A stretch of DNA of 64,000 nt from Ophiura sarsii (taxonomy: Eukaryota > Echinodermata > Ophiuroidea > Amphilepidida > Ophiuridae): NCBI GenBank assembly GCA_035610835.1, contig CM069459.1:26927570-26991569 (forward strand). The letters are read 5' to 3'. Numbering within the stretch: the first letter of the stretch is position 1; each line of letters starts with the position of its first letter. A program made the translations under genes and the position numbers. Of this stretch, positions 60,781-64,000 are shown piece by piece. The notes under the pieces were generated by a model that saw only the letters and a program-made list of their open reading frames with translations, did not search any database and was not told where the DNA came from.

Positions 60781-61509
60781 CTATATGGTATAGAAATGGG
60801 TGTGCAATACGCACAAAATATATAAATTAGAAGATCTAGAGCATCGGCACAATTTCACCCGCCAATTGAAAGAATTTATAATCTATGACCCATTTATTTA
60901 TTACATTTCATATATAAATGTATTAATGTGACAAGAAACAACTGAGTACTGAGTTGTCTTTAATTTTATCAATATTACTTTATAGATTTGAAATGTAATA
61001 CAACACGGAGCGTCTACAAGTATCATTCTTCGTACCGTCCCATATCAATTAACTTTCGTCCACCCAGCCTATTTTTTGTAACACAGCTTAACCAAGGGTA
61101 TAACGGGCGGAGTGTTAAACACTGTTAGCATCACAATTTTCATACATTGCCTCTGTCATGGATATCCCCGATAAAACTATTATGAAACTCCATAACATGT
61201 TCATCAAATTTATTTGGGGCAGAGAGGAAGCACTTAAACGTAACACAGTGAGATTGCAAATTACGATAAACATGATAAAGGTGGTATAAACATGTTTCAC
61301 ACCAAACTATTTTTCGATTCACTAAAACTGTCATGGATTAAGAAACTAACATTAACAACTCAGTTATTGCATATTAGAAACATATTCCTTTGTACTATAT
61401 AAACAAGTTAGGTATTGGTATGAATATTTTAAAGTGTAACTGTACATTTAAGCAGCTTAACAACATGTGTCATACTATGTTAAAGAGAATGCCTTAATTT
61501 TACTATAAG

Positions 61510-61880
61510 TTATTTAAAATCTATTGTTGTGTAAACCATTTACACAACTTAATTGTGTAAACTAATGTTACACATTATTGTTTAGGAATATTACACAACT
61601 GTTGTGTAGATAATACACACAAACTGTTCACACAACAGTTGCTAGGTTCCTATAGTAAACAGCGTTTGTGTAAAATTTTACACAACTTGTGTAACATTTT
61701 ACACAACCGTAATAACAGTGTACATCGATTGGTAACGCGGCTTTCTACACATACATTTTACCTAACAAAGTTTAAAACTACAATATCGTTGGGTAGATGT
61801 TTACCCCAAAACAACCATGTTCCCTATTTTGACCCAATTATGTGAAGAGGTTTTACCCAACACTTGTGTCATTTTGGTAC
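61510..61880. repeat. Foldback region with TTACACAA/TTGTGTAA dyads
   Basis: TTGTGTAAAC, TTTACACAACTTAATTGTGT and TTACACAACTGTTGTGTAG recur in both orientations to 61710, then GTTGGGTAGA and TTACCCAACACTTG. Resembles the style of the element at window start. Confidence 0.6.
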
Positions 61881-62099
61881 ACATAAATCGGGCAAATTTC
61901 CCTAACGAATACAATGTATGCTAAATATGTCACGAACAAATGAAAACTTACAGGAAAGTACACCCACATATGGGGTTTCTTCTGATATCAACAAATGTTG
62001 ATGTGCAAAAACAAAGGTTTAAGTAATCGGAACGTCCACCTTTAACCTTGAAATTATATTCAGTAGCGGAAGGTTGTATACGTTCATTTTAGTAGACTT

Positions 62100-62590
62100 T
62101 CTGTCAAAATCAAAAACAGAGGCAGCTATAATGGACAACCTCAGGGTAGAACGCCATCATGAGACTCTGCATGTCTTCCTTTTTAATATCTCGGCTTTAC
62201 AATACGTCACGTATTTTCCGCCATATATTGAGTGCAGCATTTAGTTAGTGCTCAGCTTTGTGCTGTTTTTAATTTGACAATATGGTTGTGTATTGTAATA
62301 TGATCTCTATATTATTACACCGCCCCGGGCATGGCAAATCAAAATCTATGGGCAAATGGAATTTTGAAAACGATCCTATTCTGTTATATACTTGATCTTG
62401 ATGAATACCGAAAGAGTGTATAATCTGTGAATTTAAACAAGTACGAACAAACTCGAACAGCTCGAGGAAATTTGTGACAATTTTCGCTTATATCGTTGTA
62501 ATTTTATTTGTTTACATCACGTGCACGTACGTACAATATAGACAGAGACAGAGAATGTGAAAACCAACCAGTAGAGACAAACAATATCAT
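62100..62590 (+). repeat. Dispersed repeat D, third copy
   Basis: Direct counterpart of 60370-60780, more diverged, including GAATTTTGAAAACGATCCTA and AATTTAAACAAGTACGAAC. Confidence 0.65.
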
Positions 62591-62724
62591 GTGAATATGT
62601 GAATCTTAGTTTCGAATTATGTGGGTTAATATTGTAAATGTTTAGGTGATTCGACGCCCCAATTCGTTAGTTGGCAACAATCTAGGCTGGTTCTCTGCAT
62701 AATGAACATTGATACTATGCTGAT

Positions 62725-63060
62725 ATTAACCGATTTAAATGGAGTATGAACCAGACAGCGTCGCATTACAATTTACATCTGTAACCCGTGTTGCGCAGAA
62801 AACAGGCAATCATCACTTAGTATAGACATAGAGATAAATGACCGCGTGAAAACGCCATTTCCCCGCCAAACGCCATTTCCCCGCCGTTATCATTGTAGAA
62901 ATCAAGAAATAAAATTTGTTACGTAATATCATGTTAAACTACGCATTTGAAATTTGTAAATTTAGCGGGATATGATCTCTAAAAAGCAATCGTTTAATGG
63001 AAAACCCGGCGGTCCTTAATCACGATATTTGACTATGCCTTTTAGTCAAGTATAATGCAT
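62725..63060 (+). repeat. Partial third copy of the inverted-repeat body
   Basis: TAACCGATTTAAATGGAGTA-TGAACCAGACAGCG matches 43388-43422, and CATTTGAAATTTG, TTTGACTATGCCTTTTAGT match 43928-44020, with deletions between. Same orientation as the left arm. Confidence 0.65.
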
Positions 63061-63299
63061 ACATACGTTCAAAAATGGACAAAGTGTATTCTGGTATGAT
63101 TTTAATTTGATTTGATTTAATTGTATTGGGTTATCAATCATCATACAGAGATATAAACATCTAAAATACAAACATGTAATACATGCACATAATTAAATTG
63201 CACCAAGCAATTTGAATAACATAATAAAATATGAGCAAAAGTACCAAGGATAGCCCAAAAAGCTTTGAACAAAAAGCTTTTTTTCCATTTTGGTCCTTA

Positions 63300-63648
63300 A
63301 CAATAATAATAATAGTAATATTACCGTTCTTATATAGCGCTTTCCACAATGCAAGCACAGTCCCAAAGCGCTTTTTAAATCAATTATTATCGCTGCCAGT
63401 TTAGATATCAGAATCCTTTGGTCGCTACACTTAGGCGGCTACCAGTCGACAAGTGCACAAGCCTATCAGCACTACTTAGATTTTGATATCCTAACAGCTC
63501 CCCAAATATCGCTTGGGTCGACGAAGCAATTGAGACTAAGTACCTTGCCCAAGGATACAAACATGTTGGACCTAATGGGGCTCGAACTCACAACCTTTGC
63601 ATCGTGAGACCGGCGTCTTATCCACTAGACCACACACGCTCACAAGCA
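63300..63648 (-). mobile_element. tRNA-derived SINE with L2-like tail
   Basis: On the minus strand: box A TGGTCTAGTGGATAAGACG, box B GTGAGTTCGAGCCCC, body TTTGTATCCTTGGGCAAGG and CTCAATTGCTTCGTCGACC, tail AAGCGCTTTGGGACTG ... GGAAAGCGCTATATAAGAAC and ATT repeats at 63301-63325. The tail is that of L2-mobilised SINEs. Best copy of the family in the window. Confidence 0.8.
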
Positions 63649-63854
63649 TAGAAAGGCAGAAAAAACCCAGAAATACAAATGAAACGCATGAATGAAGCAC
63701 AACGCCAAACGAAAAACAAGGACAAAACAAATGAAAACAGGGCACGAGCACAAAGTGAGACCAGCTCAAGAGTCAATTGAATCATAACTCGCCAAGTGTC
63801 TTTTAACTAACTGTTTGAACAAACTAAATTTGATGGTGTTCTTGATTTCGCTCG

Positions 63855-63925
63855 GCATACCAGTATCGAACATAATAGTTGTCAGAATCGTTCGATACTG
63901 GTGCGATACTTTTTCCCCTTGCGTA
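63855..63925. repeat. End of a CCAGTATCG palindromic element
   Basis: ATACCAGTATCGAACATAAT-AGTTGTCAGAATCG and TTCGATACTGGTGCGATACT-TTTTCCCC match the right part of 59126-59423 with an internal deletion. Confidence 0.55.
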
Positions 63926-64000
63926 TGTTTTATCTTTATCATGTGTAAATTATGCAAGTTGTTCTTGTTTTAAAATTATTTGTTGCTTATGTAATGTCAA

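Overview
The window is AT-rich, repeat-saturated genomic DNA from an animal, most likely a marine invertebrate. Evidence: spliceosomal exons with canonical GT/AG junctions, non-LTR retrotransposons of the RTE, L2/CR1 and restriction-like-endonuclease (RLE) types, a tRNA-derived SINE with an L2-like tail, and many TIR and foldback elements. There are no bacterial-type operons. A 100-N scaffold gap lies at 24575-24674. The species cannot be told from the sequence alone; an echinoderm- or hemichordate-like genome is a guess.

The best host gene is on the + strand at about 11.09-20.95 kb. A TATA promoter with two CACGTG boxes leads to a non-coding first exon. Four coding exons follow, all joined in phase 1, encoding an 80-residue secreted precursor: signal peptide, dibasic sites RR, KK and KK, two near-copies of a short EDTEI peptide on duplicated exons, and a C-terminal aromatic acidic peptide starting with Gln. 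It looks like a neuropeptide or secreted-peptide precursor that I do not recognise. Its introns are full of foldback elements and MITEs.

Layout: 0-11 kb, foldback repeats, LINE scraps and MITEs. 11-21 kb, the peptide gene. 21.7-24.6 kb, a 125-130 bp minisatellite and a second copy of the 3.5-4.6 kb segment. 25-31.5 kb, candidate minus-strand host exons (best at 31314-31428) among MITEs and tandem repeats. 31.7-38.0 kb, nested insertions: a long-TIR DNA element containing a decayed RTE LINE, itself split by a TIR element holding a 207-bp TTGA microsatellite. 39.8-57 kb, a very large broken inverted repeat (arms 40.87-45.34 and 49.24-56.97 kb) associated with three arrays of a 53-bp dyad repeat; the right arm carries an RLE-type LINE fragment and a 5'-truncated L2-like LINE with a clean target-site duplication. 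57-64 kb, degenerate further copies of this repeat, a palindromic-minisatellite element, TTAA-flanked MITEs and a SINE.

A recurrent theme is terminal or subterminal repeats made of short, internally palindromic tandem units, seen in at least seven unrelated families here.
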